From: Harenicola maris
Lineage (GTDB): Bacteria > Pseudomonadota > Alphaproteobacteria > Rhodobacterales > Rhodobacteraceae
NCBI GenBank assembly: GCA_018524345.1
Contig: JADQAZ010000002.1
Span: forward strand, 1 to 64,000
Direction of reading: 5' to 3'
DNA length: 64,000 nt
The notes under the pieces were generated by a model. It saw nothing but the letters and a program-made list of their open reading frames with translations, had not been told where the DNA came from and made no database searches. Shown piece after piece: positions 63,893-64,000 of this stretch. Position 1 is the stretch's first letter; every line of letters starts with the position of its first letter. The position numbers and the translations under genes are program-made.

Positions 63893-64000
63893 ATGCCCAA
63901 CCGACGCATCCTGTCCATCTGGTTCCCCCGCCTTGCGGCGGAACGCCTGATCCGGCTTGAGCCCCTTCTGGACGAGGGGGCCTTTGCCGTGGTGCGCGAC
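63893..64000 (+). CDS. imuB: ImuB (Y-family polymerase-like), 5' part only
   Basis: The first 36 codons give MPNRRILSIWFPRLAAERL..., the standard start of ImuB, which bridges the replicative clamp to DnaE2 during translesion synthesis. The gene runs off the window. A perfect LexA box precedes it. No imuA gene lies between it and the cytochrome c' gene. Confidence 0.9.
   Translation, partial: MPNRRILSIWFPRLAAERLIRLEPLLDEGAFAVVRD

Overview
The window reads as a continuous piece of chromosome from a GC-rich alphaproteobacterium, most likely of the Rhodobacteraceae (Roseobacter group). The pointers are the GAAC-N7-GAAC type of LexA box, the split ImuB/DnaE2 mutasome, a DUF6478-type gene, MlaA/MlaC, and the many 4-bp ATGA/GTGA overlaps between genes. 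I see no tRNA, rRNA, insertion sequence, prophage, integrase or CRISPR array. Almost all DNA is coding on one strand or the other, with about 67 real genes.

Layout. 0-4 kb: smpB (trans-translation), a glycine-zipper membrane protein, the sulfurtransferase sseA, and the ammonium pair glnK-amtB. 4-11.3 kb: a class A penicillin-binding protein, a mlaA-mlaC-small periplasmic protein operon (outer-membrane lipid asymmetry), and a type I secretion ABC/HlyD pair. 11.3-22 kb: RidA, UgpQ, a FemAB/GNAT-like protein, phhB, a peroxiredoxin, a ferredoxin-reductase-like flavoprotein, rsmD, a serine hydrolase, map, sfsA, a CinA/MoaB-domain protein, GNAT, an AhpD-like protein and an OmpA-family protein. 22-29 kb: a LysR regulator, fadH, and an ilvD-led group with three little-known genes. 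29-36.5 kb: two tandem CPBP proteases, accD-folC, a cysteine-less rhodanese followed by a LysM protein, and zapE. 36.6-43.3 kb: a YHYH protein, an MFS transporter, ornithine cyclodeaminase-like, HAD, YaiI, fghA, a small lipoprotein and trhO. 43.4-50 kb: the NAD-salvage genes pncA and pncB with a hybrid histidine kinase between them, arfB (ribosome rescue) with a structured leader or small RNA upstream, and a queuosine-precursor transporter. 50-57 kb: mepA, a UMF1-type transporter, a pair of paralogous unknown exported proteins, a thiolase and a cytochrome P450. 57-64 kb: dnaE2 (minus), an AEC carrier, a TetR gene with its operators and a small secreted peptide, a NYN/LOTUS protein, an I78-like inhibitor, cytochrome c' and the start of imuB (plus) behind a perfect LexA box.

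The most unusual signal is at 48,256-48,478 on the minus strand. An 18-codon reading frame sits behind a Shine-Dalgarno sequence that is perfectly complementary to 17 nt of the 16S rRNA 3' end. It is followed by two inverted repeats in pseudoknot order and an intrinsic terminator, directly upstream of arfB. This looks like an undescribed translation-sensing leader or a dual-function small RNA. Other non-gene signals are 11-bp-phased TGTGCAT iterons at three loci, four matching TetR-type operators around a small secreted-peptide gene, and clusters of stacked hairpins at convergent gene ends.
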